This document shows, piece by piece, positions 1-6,649 of a DNA stretch of 8,729 bases. Both the position numbers and the translations under genes were made by a program. Origin of the DNA: Acidimicrobiia bacterium (GTDB taxonomy: Bacteria > Actinomycetota > Acidimicrobiia > UBA5794 > UBA11373); the NCBI GenBank assembly GCA_025456165.1, contig JALOLI010000034.1:1-8729 (forward strand), in the 5' to 3' direction. The notes under the pieces were generated by a model that was given only the letters and a program-made list of their open reading frames with translations, was not told the origin of the DNA and ran no database searches. Each line of letters starts with the position of its first letter. Position 1 is the stretch's first letter.

Positions 1-132
1 GAGCACGGCGGCGACCCCAAGAGCATCGCCCTCTGCCACGAACTGGGCCTCGACTACGTGTCCTGCTCGCCGTTCCGGGTGCCCATCGCCCGGCTGGCGG
101 CGGCGCAGGCCGCGGTCGAGATGCCGCGGTAG
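1..132 (+). CDS. ppdK: Pyruvate phosphate dikinase, C-terminal end (partial)
   Basis: Only the last 43 codons and the TAG stop are present; the 5' part lies outside the window. The reading frame gives [20 protein letters not shown] followed by [17 protein letters not shown], the highly conserved C-terminus of pyruvate phosphate dikinase. The enzyme interconverts pyruvate, ATP and phosphate with phosphoenolpyruvate, AMP and pyrophosphate in the cytoplasm. From memory of the Clostridium symbiosum enzyme (874 residues), the window begins at about residue 833, so the catalytic cysteine of the C-G-E-H-G-G-D motif (Cys831) lies just outside; the tail length here (43 versus 42 residues) is normal. 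The gene converges on the histidine kinase to its right, and the two stop codons touch with no spacer. Identification is firm even though the piece is short, because PEP synthases and other PEP-utilising enzymes end differently. Confidence 0.95.
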   Translation, partial: EHGGDPKSIALCHELGLDYVSCSPFRVPIARLAAAQAAVEMPR

Positions 133-1251
133 TCATCCGGGCAGCGAGGCCCGCACCACCGTCCCCTTGCCGGGGGCGGTCTCGAGGTGGAACGACCCGC
201 CGGCGGCTTCGACGCGCCCGGCCATGTTGGCCAGGCCCATGCCGCGGCGGACATGAGCCGGGTCGAAGCCTTTCCCGTCGTCGGTGACCGTGACCACCAG
301 CCGCTCCGGGCTGCCGTCGACCCGCACGTCGATGGCGGCGGCGCCGGAGTGGCGCAGGGCGTTGCTCAATGCCTCCTTCACCAGCGCCAGCAGCTCGTCG
401 GCCACCTGGGGGTCCGGCAGGTCGGGGGGGCAGGAGACGTCGACGGTGACCTGGGCCTGGTAGGGGCCGGAGAGCCGCCCCACCAGGTCGGCGAGTTGCT
501 GCCGCAGGCTGGGCCGGGCCCACACCGGCGGGCGCAGGTCGAAGATGAAGTGGCGCAAGGCGGTGATGGTGTCGTCCAGCTTTCCCACGGCGTCGTCGAG
601 GCGGCGGCGGACCTCCTCGTGGATCGGGTCGATCTGATTGGCCTGGGCCTGGATGCTGAGCCCCACGGCGAACAGGTCCTGGATTATGGAGTCGTGGAGG
701 TCCCGGGCGATGCGCTCCCGCTCCTCGAGCAGGGCGGCGCGGCGCAGCCGCTCCTGCAGGCGCAGGGTGGAGACGGCGGACCCGGCGGTCAGGGCGAGGA
801 ACTCGACCAGGGTCTCGTCCTCCTCGGTGAAGCCGCCGTCCTTCTCGGTCAGGTAGAGGTTGCCGAACACCCGGTCGCCTACCCGCACCGGGACGCCGAG
901 GAAGGTGCGCATCTGCGGGTGACCCGGCGGGAAGCCGGCGGCGTCGGGATGGGTGGTGACGTCGTCGAGGCGGATGATGTGGCCGGCCCGGGTGATGGAG
1001 CCCAGCACCCCCCGTCCCTCCGGGAGGTGGGGGATGGCCGCCGCCTCCGCCTCGGCCATTCCGGAGTGGAGGAAGTGGATCAGGCCGCCGTGCTCCCCGA
1101 GCACCCCCAGCGCCCCGTAGCGGGCGCCGGTCAGTTCCATGGCGATCTCCACGGTGGAGCGCAGCAGGCCGGAGAGCTCCACCTGCCCGGCGACGCTGGC
1201 GGCACCCTCGACCAGCCCGGCGATGCGCTCGGGCGACAATCTGCGGCTCAC
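133..1251 (-). CDS. GAF-domain sensor histidine kinase, DevS/DosS-like (HisKA_3 type)
   Basis: A 372-residue soluble kinase with no membrane segment or signal peptide. It has one GAF domain (about residues 20-165), a dimerisation and phosphoacceptor HisKA_3 segment (about 172-240) with H-box RIARDLHDSIIQ and phosphorylated His186, and a HATPase_c domain (about 280-372) with N-box Glu293/Asn297, G1 motif DDGKGF (324-329) and G2 motif GMGL (337-340). The GAF part closely follows GAF-A of M. tuberculosis DevS, including GFPPGHPQMRTFLGVPVRV and GNLYLTEK. His111 and Tyr133 occupy the places I align with the heme ligand His149 and distal Tyr171 of DevS, with identical 22-residue spacing. It is shorter than DevS, which has two GAF domains. 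The start is GTG at 1249-1251 with no Shine-Dalgarno sequence but a TAACCT -10 seven bases upstream, suggesting a leaderless mRNA. The likely partner is the divergent regulator at 1338. Heme binding is inference; kinase identity is firm. Confidence 0.93.
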   Translation of the reverse strand: MSRRLSPERIAGLVEGAASVAGQVELSGLLRSTVEIAMELTGARYGALGVLGEHGGLIHFLHSGMAEAEAAAIPHLPEGRGVLGSITRAGHIIRLDDVTTHPDAAGFPPGHPQMRTFLGVPVRVGDRVFGNLYLTEKDGGFTEEDETLVEFLALTAGSAVSTLRLQERLRRAALLEERERIARDLHDSIIQDLFAVGLSIQAQANQIDPIHEEVRRRLDDAVGKLDDTITALRHFIFDLRPPVWARPSLRQQLADLVGRLSGPYQAQVTVDVSCPPDLPDPQVADELLALVKEALSNALRHSGAAAIDVRVDGSPERLVVTVTDDGKGFDPAHVRRGMGLANMAGRVEAAGGSFHLETAPGKGTVVRASLPG

Positions 1252-1258
1252 CGGCCAC

Positions 1259-1264
1259 AGGTTA
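1259..1264 (-). promoter_or_regulatory. Candidate -10 element of the histidine kinase gene (leaderless)
   Basis: Read on the minus strand this is TAACCT, fitting the TANNNT -10 consensus of high-GC actinobacteria, followed by seven bases and then the GTG start. Transcription would begin at or next to the start codon. No purine-rich ribosome binding site precedes the GTG, which agrees with a leaderless transcript. I see no convincing -35 hexamer. Confidence 0.35.
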
Positions 1265-1284
1265 GATGGGACCTTCGGCCGGGG
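1265..1284. promoter_or_regulatory. Possible DevR-type box (good left half, weak right half)
   Basis: The stretch GGGACCTTCGGCC (1268-1280) resembles the DevR box, whose published consensus is TTSGGGACTWWAGTCCCSAA. The left half GGGAC is intact; over 20 positions I count 11 matches. It lies between the two divergent genes of a DevR/DevS-like pair, and the regulator's recognition helix is nearly the same as that of DevR, so self-regulation through this site is plausible. Against it: GGGAC is common in such GC-rich DNA, and the site is centred only about 24 bases from the kinase start, nearer than the usual activating position. Confidence 0.22.
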
Positions 1285-1325
1285 GCGGAGGACGATGGGC
1301 CGGGGCGTGCATTCCGGAACCGCCG

Positions 1326-1331
1326 TACTGT
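1326..1331 (+). promoter_or_regulatory. Candidate -10 element of the response regulator gene (leaderless)
   Basis: TACTGT fits TANNNT and is followed by six bases and the ATG at 1338, the spacing expected when transcription starts at the initiation codon. No Shine-Dalgarno sequence is present. The same hexamer occurs upstream of menE at 8621. No clear -35 is visible. An 8-base palindrome TTCCGGAA lies just upstream at 1312-1319. Confidence 0.38.
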
Positions 1332-1337
1332 TCTGCC

Positions 1338-2015
1338 ATGGCGGGGGTGCTGCGCGTCGAGCTGGTCGACGACCACGAGGTCGTTAGGCAGGGCCTCAAG
1401 GCCCTGCTCAATTCCGCCGGTGACCTCGAGGTAGTCGGCGAGGCGGGAACCGTCGCCGAGGCGGTCCGCCGGGTGGGCTACGACAGCCCGGATGTGGTGG
1501 TCCTCGACGTCCGGCTGCCCGACGGCAGCGGCATCGAGGCCTGCCGCGAGATCCGGGCGCGCTGGCCCCACGTGCGGGTGCTGATGCTGACTTCCTTCGC
1601 CGACGACGAGGCGCTCTTCTCCTCGATCATGGCCGGCGCCTCCGGTTACGTCCTGAAGCAGATCAAGGGGACCGATCTGGTCGACAGCGTGCGCCGGGTG
1701 GGGCGGGGGGAGTCGCTGCTCGATCCCGAGATGACCGCCCGGGTGTTCCGCCGCATCCGGGGCGAGGAGGCCGACGATCCGCTGCTGGCCCGGCTCTCCA
1801 AGCAGGAGCGGCGCATCCTGGAGCTGATCGCCGAGGGGCTGACCAACCGCCAGATCGCCGAGCGCATGTTCCTCGCCGAGAAGACGGTGAAGAACTACGT
1901 GTCTAACGTACTGGCCAAGCTGGACATGGGCCGGAGGAGCGAAGCGGCTGCTTACGCCGCCCGGCTCGAAGCCCAGCGCCAGCACAAGTACCCGCCGGAG
2001 CAGTGGCCGCAGTAG
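1338..2015 (+). CDS. NarL/LuxR-family response regulator, DevR-like
   Basis: A 225-residue two-component regulator. The receiver domain (about residues 5-120) has the acidic pair Asp11/Asp12, phosphoacceptor Asp57 (VVLDVRLPDGSG), Thr85 and Lys107. A linker (about 121-150) leads to a LuxR-type helix-turn-helix (about 152-210): LSKQERRILELIAEGLTNRQ, then IAERMFLAEKTVKNYVSNVL. The segment RMFLAEKTVKNYVS matches the DNA-reading helix of mycobacterial DevR, including the lysines and asparagine that contact its GGGAC half-site (here Lys182, Lys185, Asn186). I chose the ATG at 1338 over the in-frame upstream start at 1266 because the receiver domain begins at once (MAGVLRVELVDDHEVVRQGL), the upstream codons overlap the kinase promoter, and a -10 element sits six bases before the ATG. 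It is divergent from its probable cognate kinase and could be co-transcribed with the CBS gene 51 bases downstream. Confidence 0.95.
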   Translation: MAGVLRVELVDDHEVVRQGLKALLNSAGDLEVVGEAGTVAEAVRRVGYDSPDVVVLDVRLPDGSGIEACREIRARWPHVRVLMLTSFADDEALFSSIMAGASGYVLKQIKGTDLVDSVRRVGRGESLLDPEMTARVFRRIRGEEADDPLLARLSKQERRILELIAEGLTNRQIAERMFLAEKTVKNYVSNVLAKLDMGRRSEAAAYAARLEAQRQHKYPPEQWPQ

Positions 2016-2066
2016 CCCGGCGGGCCTGAGGCCCCGGCGGCACCAAGGCGGAGGAGGAGACCGGCC

Positions 2067-2744
2067 GTGATGAAGGTCCGCGACATCATGACCACGGATC
2101 CCGTCAAGGTGACTGCCGACACCAGGCTCAGGGAGGCGGCGCGCCTCATGGTGCGCCACCGGGTGAGCGGGCTGCCCGTCGTGGACGAGGGCGGCAAGCT
2201 GATCGGGATCCTGAGCGAGGGGGACTTCATCCGCCGCGAAGCGGGGCGCGACCGCCCGCACGGGGTGAGCCTCCTCGACGCGGTCTTCGGCGAGGGCGAG
2301 CTGCAGCCGGTGGGGGCCGAGACTGTGGCCGAGATCATGACTCGCAGCGTGGTGACCATCACCCCGGAGGCCTCGGTCGGCGAGGCTGCCCGGGTGATGG
2401 GGCGGCGCAACGTGAAGCGCCTCCCCGTGGTGGACCTGGAGGGGGAGTTGATCGGCATCGTCAGCCGGGCCGATGTGGTGGGGGCCTTCACCAAGCCCGA
2501 CGACGTCATCGAGGACGAGGTGCGCGAGGACCTCATCCGCCGCCTGCTCTTCCTCGACCCCGAGCTGGTGGAGGTCTCGGTGAGCGACGGGGTGGTGACG
2601 CTGGAGGGCGAGTTGGAGAACCGCACCGAGGCCCACCTCCTCGAAGAGCTCTCCCGGCGCATCGCCGGCGTGGTCCGGGTCGAGAGCCGGCTGCGCTACA
2701 AGGTGGACGACCGCAAGCTGGAGCGGGGCTATCCGCTTCCCTGA
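2067..2744 (+). CDS. CBS-domain pair plus BON-domain protein
   Basis: A cytoplasmic protein of 225 residues. Two CBS domains form a nucleotide-sensing Bateman module: VRDIMTTDPVKVTADTRLRE through IGILSEGDF (about residues 4-60), and VAEIMTRSVVTITPEASVGE through IGIVSRADVV (about 87-140). A BON domain follows (about 148-213; LDPELVEVSVSDGVVTLEGE). CBS pairs usually bind adenine nucleotides, and BON domains often bind lipids or other ligands; the target is unknown. The start may be GTG at 2067 or the next codon ATG at 2070; the strong AGGAGG/AGGAGA run at 2052-2060 serves either. It lies 51 bases after the DevR-like regulator with no strong terminator between, so one operon is likely. In M. tuberculosis the CBS protein Hrp1 (Rv2626c) belongs to the DevR regulon, which suggests, but does not show, a stress or hypoxia role here. 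Confidence 0.9.
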   Translation: MMKVRDIMTTDPVKVTADTRLREAARLMVRHRVSGLPVVDEGGKLIGILSEGDFIRREAGRDRPHGVSLLDAVFGEGELQPVGAETVAEIMTRSVVTITPEASVGEAARVMGRRNVKRLPVVDLEGELIGIVSRADVVGAFTKPDDVIEDEVREDLIRRLLFLDPELVEVSVSDGVVTLEGELENRTEAHLLEELSRRIAGVVRVESRLRYKVDDRKLERGYPLP

Positions 2745-2762
2745 GGGAGCGAGTCGTTAGGC

Positions 2763-3623
2763 ATGGCTGCTCGGCCCATCGAGGCGCGCTTCCCCGTCGT
2801 CACCCCAGCCGGTGTCATCGCGGTAGCGCGCTGGGAGGGAAGCGGCACGCCGGTGCTGGCGGTGCATGCCACCGGGTTCTGCAAGGAGCTCTGGGGGCCG
2901 GTGGCCGCCTTGCTGGCACCGAACCCGGTGGTGGCCCCCGACCAGCGCGGCCACGGGGACTCCTCGACGCCGCCTCCGCCCTACGACTGGTGGGACCTGG
3001 GGCGGGACCTGCTCGAGGTGGTCGCCGCCGACGGGCCGTTGCGTCCGGTGGGCCTGGGGCACTCCTCCGGGGCGGCTGCCCTGGTGATGGCCGAGCTGCT
3101 TCGGCCGGGCACCTTCGCTTCGCTGGTCTTGGTGGAGCCGATCATCTTCGGCGTGCCGGCGGCCCGGATGGAGGACAACCCCATGACCGCGGCCGCCCTG
3201 CGGCGGAAGCGGGCCTTCGCCTCGGCCGGGGCCGTGGTGAAGTCGTTCCGCTCCCGGGGGGCCTTCGCCGGGTGGACTGAGGAGGCCCTCGGCCTGTACG
3301 CCGACCACGGGTTCTACCCCGGGCCGGACGGCTGGGTACTCAAGTGCCGCCCCGAGACGGAGGCCGAGTTCTACCGCGGGGCCACGGCCCACGGCGCCTG
3401 GGCCCGGCTCCACGAGATCGCCTGCCCCGTGGTGCTGGCGGCCGGTGAGCGGTCTGCCAGCCATCCCCGGGAGTTCCTGGAGGCGATGCGGGACCGCTTC
3501 CGCGACGCCCGCCTGGAGGTGGTGCCCGGAGTCGGCCACTTCCTCCCGATGGAGCGTCCCGAAGCGGTGGCCGCCCTGGTCGCGGCGCGGCTCGGCCGGG
3601 GAGGCGGAGGGGGCAGCCGGTAA
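2763..3623 (+). CDS. Alpha/beta-fold hydrolase, substrate unknown
   Basis: A 286-residue cytoplasmic protein with the alpha/beta-hydrolase core. It has an oxyanion-hole segment VHATGF (34-39), the turn PDQRGHGDS (59-67), the nucleophile elbow GHSSG with Ser101 (99-103), a cap region (about 130-215), and catalytic His259 in GVGHFLPMERP. The usual catalytic Asp after strand 7 is missing: the position reads GERSAS (228-233). Instead Glu125 in LVLVEP, at the end of strand 6 and 24 residues after the nucleophile, may be the acid, as Glu130 is in haloalkane dehalogenase DhaA (24 after Asp106). Here the nucleophile is Ser, so it is an esterase or C-C hydrolase type rather than a dehalogenase. The ATG is 18 bases after the CBS gene, with GAGGGAG somewhat far upstream. 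It directly precedes menF, so a MenH (SHCHC synthase) role is possible but unproven. The C-terminal tail is glycine-rich. Confidence 0.85.
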   Translation: MAARPIEARFPVVTPAGVIAVARWEGSGTPVLAVHATGFCKELWGPVAALLAPNPVVAPDQRGHGDSSTPPPPYDWWDLGRDLLEVVAADGPLRPVGLGHSSGAAALVMAELLRPGTFASLVLVEPIIFGVPAARMEDNPMTAAALRRKRAFASAGAVVKSFRSRGAFAGWTEEALGLYADHGFYPGPDGWVLKCRPETEAEFYRGATAHGAWARLHEIACPVVLAAGERSASHPREFLEAMRDRFRDARLEVVPGVGHFLPMERPEAVAALVAARLGRGGGGGSR

Positions 3624-3635
3624 CATCGACCGGTA

Positions 3636-4937
3636 GTGCTGATCCCCCGCTCCGCTCTGGCCGAAGCGGCGGCCGCCCTGCGGGCCGCCCCCCGGAGCCT
3701 CCGGCTGGCGTCGGTGGCGGTAGACCTCGAACCCCTCGACCTGGTGCGCGCCGGGGCCGGGGCCTTTGCCGCCGCCGGCTACTTCTCGTCTCCGGAGGGG
3801 GTCACCCTCGGTGGGCTGGGGACCGCCTGGACGGCGGTGGCCGCGGGGACGGATCGCTTCGCCGCCCTCGACGCCGCGATCGAGGAGGGACTCCCCGCAG
3901 GGACCGAAGCCCTCGTCGGTTTCTCCTTCGCCCCCGGTGGCCCGGCCTCGCCGGAGTGGGAGGGCTTTCCAGGGGCGGCAGCGTGGCTGCCCCAGATCAC
4001 CGTGGTGCGGCGGGAGGGCGCCACTCGCCTGGTCTTCGCCGTGCCTCCGGGAGGCAACCCGGCCGCGGTGCTGACTGCGGCGGCCACGCTGCGCCTCCCG
4101 GGGGAGGCCGCGGCCCCCTCGGCAGTGGCCAGTCGGGCGGTGCCGCCCCTGGCCGACTGGCAGGCGAAGGTAGCGGCGGCGGCGGCCGCCGCCGGAGCCG
4201 GCGGGCCGGCCAAGGTGGTGCTATCCCGGTCGCTGCGGGTCGCCCTCGACCGCCCGGCCGATCCCTTCGACCTGGTGGCACTCCTGCAGGAGCGCTCGCC
4301 GGCGGCCTACGCCTACGGCTGGCAGGCGGGGCCCGCCGCCCTGGTCGGGGCCAGCCCGGAACTGCTGGTCTCCCGGAGCGGCGAGCGCTTCGCCTGCCGT
4401 CCTCTCGCCGGCTCGGCGCCTCGCGGCGCCGACCCGGGGAGCGATCACCGTCTGGGCGAAGCCCTGCTGGCGAGCCGCAAGGAACGGGCCGAGCACGCCT
4501 TTGTGGTCGAGGCCGTCATAGCGGCCCTGCGACCGCTGGCCTCCTCGCTGGAGGTGCCGGCGGGCCCCGTCCTCGACCGCCTTCCGGGGGTGCAGCACCT
4601 GGCTACTCCGCTCGGCGGGGTCACCGGCTCCCGCCTGCTGGCCCTGGCGGGCGCCCTGCACCCGACTCCGGCGGTCGGGGGAGTGCCCCGCGACGCCGCC
4701 CTGGCGGCGATCGCCGCTGCCGAGGGGTTCGACCGCGGCTGGTACGCCGGGGGGGTGGGCTGGGCCGATGCCTCGGGCGACGGCGAGGTGGCCCTGGCGC
4801 TGCGCGGCGCCCTGCTGCGCTACGACGAGGCGATCCTCTACGCCGGGGCGGGCATCGTGGCCGGGTCCGAGCCGGGGGCCGAAGCCGCCGAGACCGACCT
4901 CAAGCTGGCGGGGATGCTGGGCCTGTTTGGTGGATGA
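3636..4937 (+). CDS. menF: Isochorismate synthase
   Basis: This 433-residue enzyme of the chorismate-binding family converts chorismate to isochorismate, the entry step of menaquinone synthesis (EntC/MenF/DhbC group). The catalytic domain fills about residues 170-433: AKVVLSRSL carries the proposed general base Lys193 (Lys190 in E. coli MenF), GASPELLVSRSG carries the acid Glu242 (Glu240), followed by CRPLAGSAPRG, SRKERAEHAFVVEAV, QHLATPLGG, LHPTPAVGGVPRDAA, EGFDRGWYAGGVGW and the Mg2+ site GIVAGSEPGAEAAETDLK. A siderophore or salicylate role is less likely because menD, menA, menB and menE follow. The start is GTG at 3636, twelve bases after the hydrolase stop. There is no Shine-Dalgarno sequence, but TAACAT at 3621-3626, overlapping the hydrolase stop, could be a -10 for a leaderless transcript. 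The stop abuts that of the convergent menD. Confidence 0.92.
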   Translation: MLIPRSALAEAAAALRAAPRSLRLASVAVDLEPLDLVRAGAGAFAAAGYFSSPEGVTLGGLGTAWTAVAAGTDRFAALDAAIEEGLPAGTEALVGFSFAPGGPASPEWEGFPGAAAWLPQITVVRREGATRLVFAVPPGGNPAAVLTAAATLRLPGEAAAPSAVASRAVPPLADWQAKVAAAAAAAGAGGPAKVVLSRSLRVALDRPADPFDLVALLQERSPAAYAYGWQAGPAALVGASPELLVSRSGERFACRPLAGSAPRGADPGSDHRLGEALLASRKERAEHAFVVEAVIAALRPLASSLEVPAGPVLDRLPGVQHLATPLGGVTGSRLLALAGALHPTPAVGGVPRDAALAAIAAAEGFDRGWYAGGVGWADASGDGEVALALRGALLRYDEAILYAGAGIVAGSEPGAEAAETDLKLAGMLGLFGG

Positions 4938-6641
4938 CTAGAGGCCGGCGAGGGCGGCGGCGACGGCCGCCCGCAAGCGGCGATGCAGGTCGAAGTTGGC
5001 CGCCCGTTCGGTCCGCACCTCCAGGAGGCGGGGCCCGGCCGGGGCGGCGGCCACGGCAGCGGCCAGGGCCTCGCGTGTCTCCACCCTCTCTGCCTCGATC
5101 CCGAAGGCCCGCGCCAGGGAAACGAAGTCGAGGCCGTGCGGCGTGCCCCAGTGGCGCTCGAAGTAGGCGGGGAAGCCGGCCTGGGGGAGGAAGTGGAAGA
5201 TGCCGCCGCCGTCGTTGTGCAGCACGACGATGTTGGCGGCGATGCCCAGGCGGGCCGCCGTGCCCAACGCGGTCAGGTCGTGCAGGGCCGAGAGGTCGCC
5301 GGCGAGGAGGCAGGCCGGCGATCCGGCGACTGCCGCCGCCCCCAGCCCCGTGGAGAGGAAGCCGTCGATGCCGGCCGCCCCCCGGTTCCCCAGCAGGCGC
5401 AGCGGGGCGGGCCGCGCCGGGAAGAAGGCATCGACGTCACGGATCGGCATGGAGGAAGCGACGGCGAGGAGCGCCCCCGGGGGCAGGGCCCCGGCCAGCA
5501 CCCGCACTACCTCCGGCTCGTTGGGGAAGGCGGCTTCGGCCAGGACGCCGTCTAGGGCCGCCCGGGCGGCGCTGTCGGCTTGCCGCCAGGCTTCCAACCA
5601 GGCGTCCGGGGCGGGGCGGGGGGAGGCGGTGGACAGGGCCTCGAGGGTGGGTGCCGGCTCGGCCCGGACCATCAGGGAGAGGGTGCCTCCGGGATCCCGC
5701 CATCCGGCCGGATCGATGAGGGCCTGCGGCACCTCGGGGTGCTCGCCGAGCCACTGCCACAGCGGTTTGGACGTGGGCAGGGCCCCGACCCGCAGCACCA
5801 CCTCGGGCGGGGCCTGTCCCAGCCAGCCGGCGGCGCCCAGGGGGTCGGCGGCAGAGATCACCCGGCTCAGGTCGTGGCCGCCGGCCCGGGCCCCCGAGAG
5901 CGGGTCGGCGAGGATGGGGAACCCGCAGGCGGCGGCGCAGGCGGCGGCGGCGGCGGGAAGGGTGGGGTCGTCCTGCGGGCCGAGGACGAGCAGGCCCCGC
6001 CGCCCCGCCACCAGGGCCGTCAGGCGCTCGACGATATCCGGCGTCGGCAGGAGCCGCCCGGGCAGGACGGCGGGGGGCGCGGCCGAGGACGCCGGGCGGG
6101 GACCGGTGGGCACCAGTGGCTCGCGGAAGCGGAGGTTGAGGTGCACCGGCCCGGGCGGGGACTCGAGGGCGGCGGTCACCAGGCGGGCCGCCAGGGCGGC
6201 GGCCAGGCCGGAAGTCCCCTGGCCCGGGGGAGGCGGTTCCAGGTCGTGGGCCCACTTGACCGCCGCTCCGTAGATCCCGGCCTGGTCGATCGTTTGGGGG
6301 GCGCCGACCCCTTGGAGATCGGCCGGCCGATCGGCGGTGATGAGGATCAGAGGGACCCGGCCGTGACGGGCTTCCACCGCAGCGGGCAGGAACTCGGCGG
6401 CCGCCGTTCCTGAGGTGCACACCGCCACCGCCGGCAAGCCGGTGGCGCGGGCGATGCCGAGGGCGAAGAAGGCCGAGGAGCGCTCGTCGAGGTGCGGCCA
6501 GTCGCTGATGCCGGGCTCCTCGGCGAGGGCCAGGGCCAGCGGAGTGCTGCGCGATCCCGGGGTGACGCAAGCGTGGGCCACGCCGAGCGCGGCGAGGGCC
6601 CGGACCAGCGGGACGGTGAACTCGTAGTTGCGATCGGCCAC
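4938..6641 (-). CDS. menD: 2-succinyl-5-enolpyruvyl-6-hydroxy-3-cyclohexene-1-carboxylate synthase (SEPHCHC synthase)
   Basis: The thiamine-diphosphate enzyme that adds the succinyl-semialdehyde unit of 2-oxoglutarate to isochorismate. With the GTG at 6641 as start it has 567 residues (E. coli 556). Numbered from that start, CVTPGSRSTPLALALA (25-40, Arg31) and HLDERSSAFFALG (50-62) hold substrate-binding arginine and the thiamine-activating Glu53. CTSGTAAAEFLPAAVEA, ADRPADLQGVGAPQTIDQ (103-120), SSMPIRD (396-402), GNRGAAGIDG (418-427) and the cofactor motif GDLSALHDL...LHNDGGGIFHFLPQ (448-487) complete the signature. I prefer the GTG at 6641 to the further upstream in-frame start at 6701 because the conserved N-terminus begins at VADRNYEFTVPLVRAL, the extra 20 residues look non-coding and lie over a palindrome, and a TAAGGT -10 precedes the GTG by eight bases. 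It is convergent with menF. Confidence 0.97.
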   Translation of the reverse strand: MADRNYEFTVPLVRALAALGVAHACVTPGSRSTPLALALAEEPGISDWPHLDERSSAFFALGIARATGLPAVAVCTSGTAAAEFLPAAVEARHGRVPLILITADRPADLQGVGAPQTIDQAGIYGAAVKWAHDLEPPPPGQGTSGLAAALAARLVTAALESPPGPVHLNLRFREPLVPTGPRPASSAAPPAVLPGRLLPTPDIVERLTALVAGRRGLLVLGPQDDPTLPAAAAACAAACGFPILADPLSGARAGGHDLSRVISAADPLGAAGWLGQAPPEVVLRVGALPTSKPLWQWLGEHPEVPQALIDPAGWRDPGGTLSLMVRAEPAPTLEALSTASPRPAPDAWLEAWRQADSAARAALDGVLAEAAFPNEPEVVRVLAGALPPGALLAVASSMPIRDVDAFFPARPAPLRLLGNRGAAGIDGFLSTGLGAAAVAGSPACLLAGDLSALHDLTALGTAARLGIAANIVVLHNDGGGIFHFLPQAGFPAYFERHWGTPHGLDFVSLARAFGIEAERVETREALAAAVAAAPAGPRLLEVRTERAANFDLHRRLRAAVAAALAGL

Positions 6642-6649
6642 GGGAGGGA

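Noticed and set aside
1312..1319. TTCCGGAA palindrome upstream of the regulator as an operator
   Set aside because: Eight bases is too short to be significant alone; noted in the promoter entry only.
1266..1337. Upstream in-frame start for the response regulator (24 extra residues)
   Set aside because: The extra residues are low-complexity, precede a complete receiver domain, and would overlap the kinase promoter; the ATG at 1338 has a well-placed -10.
187..1434. Long rightward open frame (415 codons) opposite the kinase gene
   Set aside because: Composition (runs of G, Q, H, D, V without domain pattern) is that of the complement of a GC-rich gene; the opposite strand has a full kinase with all motifs.
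2022..2034. Small hairpin GGGCC-TGA-GGCCC after the regulator stop as a terminator
   Set aside because: Only five pairs with a three-base loop and no T-run; common by chance in such GC-rich DNA.
1248..2636. Leftward 462-codon open frame opposite the regulator and CBS genes
   Set aside because: Rich in H, L, G, P and D with no motif; both genes on the other strand are unmistakable.
3956..5719. Rightward open frame of 587 codons crossing the menF/menD junction
   Set aside because: Almost entirely R, G, P and A, out of frame with menF and antisense to menD; a high-GC artefact with no recognisable domain.
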